Assembly: GCA_937928665.1 (NCBI GenBank)
Contig: CALFVM010000012.1
Span: forward strand, 1 to 5,679
Source: an uncultured Candidatus Methylacidiphilales bacterium
GTDB lineage: Bacteria; Verrucomicrobiota; Verrucomicrobiia; Methylacidiphilales; CALFVM01
DNA: 5,679 bases
Direction: 5' to 3'
Shown: piece by piece, positions 5,611 through 5,679 of the stretch
Position numbering within the stretch: position 1 is the stretch's first letter
Layout: every line of letters begins with the position of its first letter
Position numbers and translations under genes: made by a program
The notes under the pieces: model-generated
What the model saw: only the letters and a program-made list of their open reading frames with translations
Databases searched by the model: none
Told to the model about the DNA's origin: nothing

Positions 5611-5679
5611 TCAAACAAGCTTCGCCCCGCAGCCCGGTCCGCCCCCCGGCCTCAACTGCACCCGAGCGAGGCTCCGCAA

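Noticed and set aside
5578..5679. Minus-strand open frame entering from the right edge (about 33 codons, ending near 5578)
   Set aside because: It could be the tail of a gene outside the window, but it is short, has no recognisable motif and overlaps the promoter candidate, so it cannot be supported.

Overview
This GC-rich window (roughly 60 % GC by eye) carries seven protein-coding genes and one tRNA, with no sign of mobile elements or CRISPR. The gene content points to an environmental Gram-negative bacterium of the PVC group, most likely Verrucomicrobiota (Opitutales-like). The evidence is a free-standing OvoA-C-terminal-type methyltransferase, a tiny CPXCG cysteine-rich protein, a divergent dihydropteroate synthase homologue, and several starts with no visible Shine-Dalgarno. 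This lineage call is an inference from gene content, not from a marker gene.

Left half, + strand. A full-length bacterial-type phytoene desaturase (CrtI, carotenoid synthesis) runs from 137 to 1660, preceded by an inverted-repeat cluster and a possible extended -10 promoter almost touching the start codon. After 105 bases comes a gene for an M29-like (aminopeptidase T/AmpS family) metallopeptidase homologue (1766-2920) with a clear AGGAG ribosome-binding site. Twelve bases later follows a GTG-started methyltransferase (2933-3700). It matches the C-terminal methyltransferase domain of the ovothiol enzyme OvoA but has no sulfoxide-synthase part. These last two probably form a transcription unit.

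Right half, - strand. The methyltransferase meets, tail to tail with one base between stop codons, a three-gene set read leftwards: a 76-aa helical protein of unknown function (5016-4786), a 59-aa CPXCG zinc-ribbon-like protein (4789-4610, ATGA overlap with the former), and a divergent dihydropteroate-synthase-like TIM barrel (4598-3702). Upstream on the same strand are tRNA-Pro(TGG) (5139-5066) and a 91-aa small membrane protein (5499-5224). The latter has a good RBS, a possible promoter and a leader with two mutually exclusive hairpins.

The genes do not form one obvious pathway. The two most intriguing points are the orphan ovothiol-type methyltransferase paired with an M29 peptidase homologue, and the DHPS paralogue that keeps pterin-pocket landmarks but has lost the Ser-Arg-Lys loop. 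Both suggest small-molecule chemistry that differs from the textbook pathways. No stretch over 300 bases lacks a gene; the right-hand 180 bases hold only the leader and promoter candidates of the membrane-protein gene.
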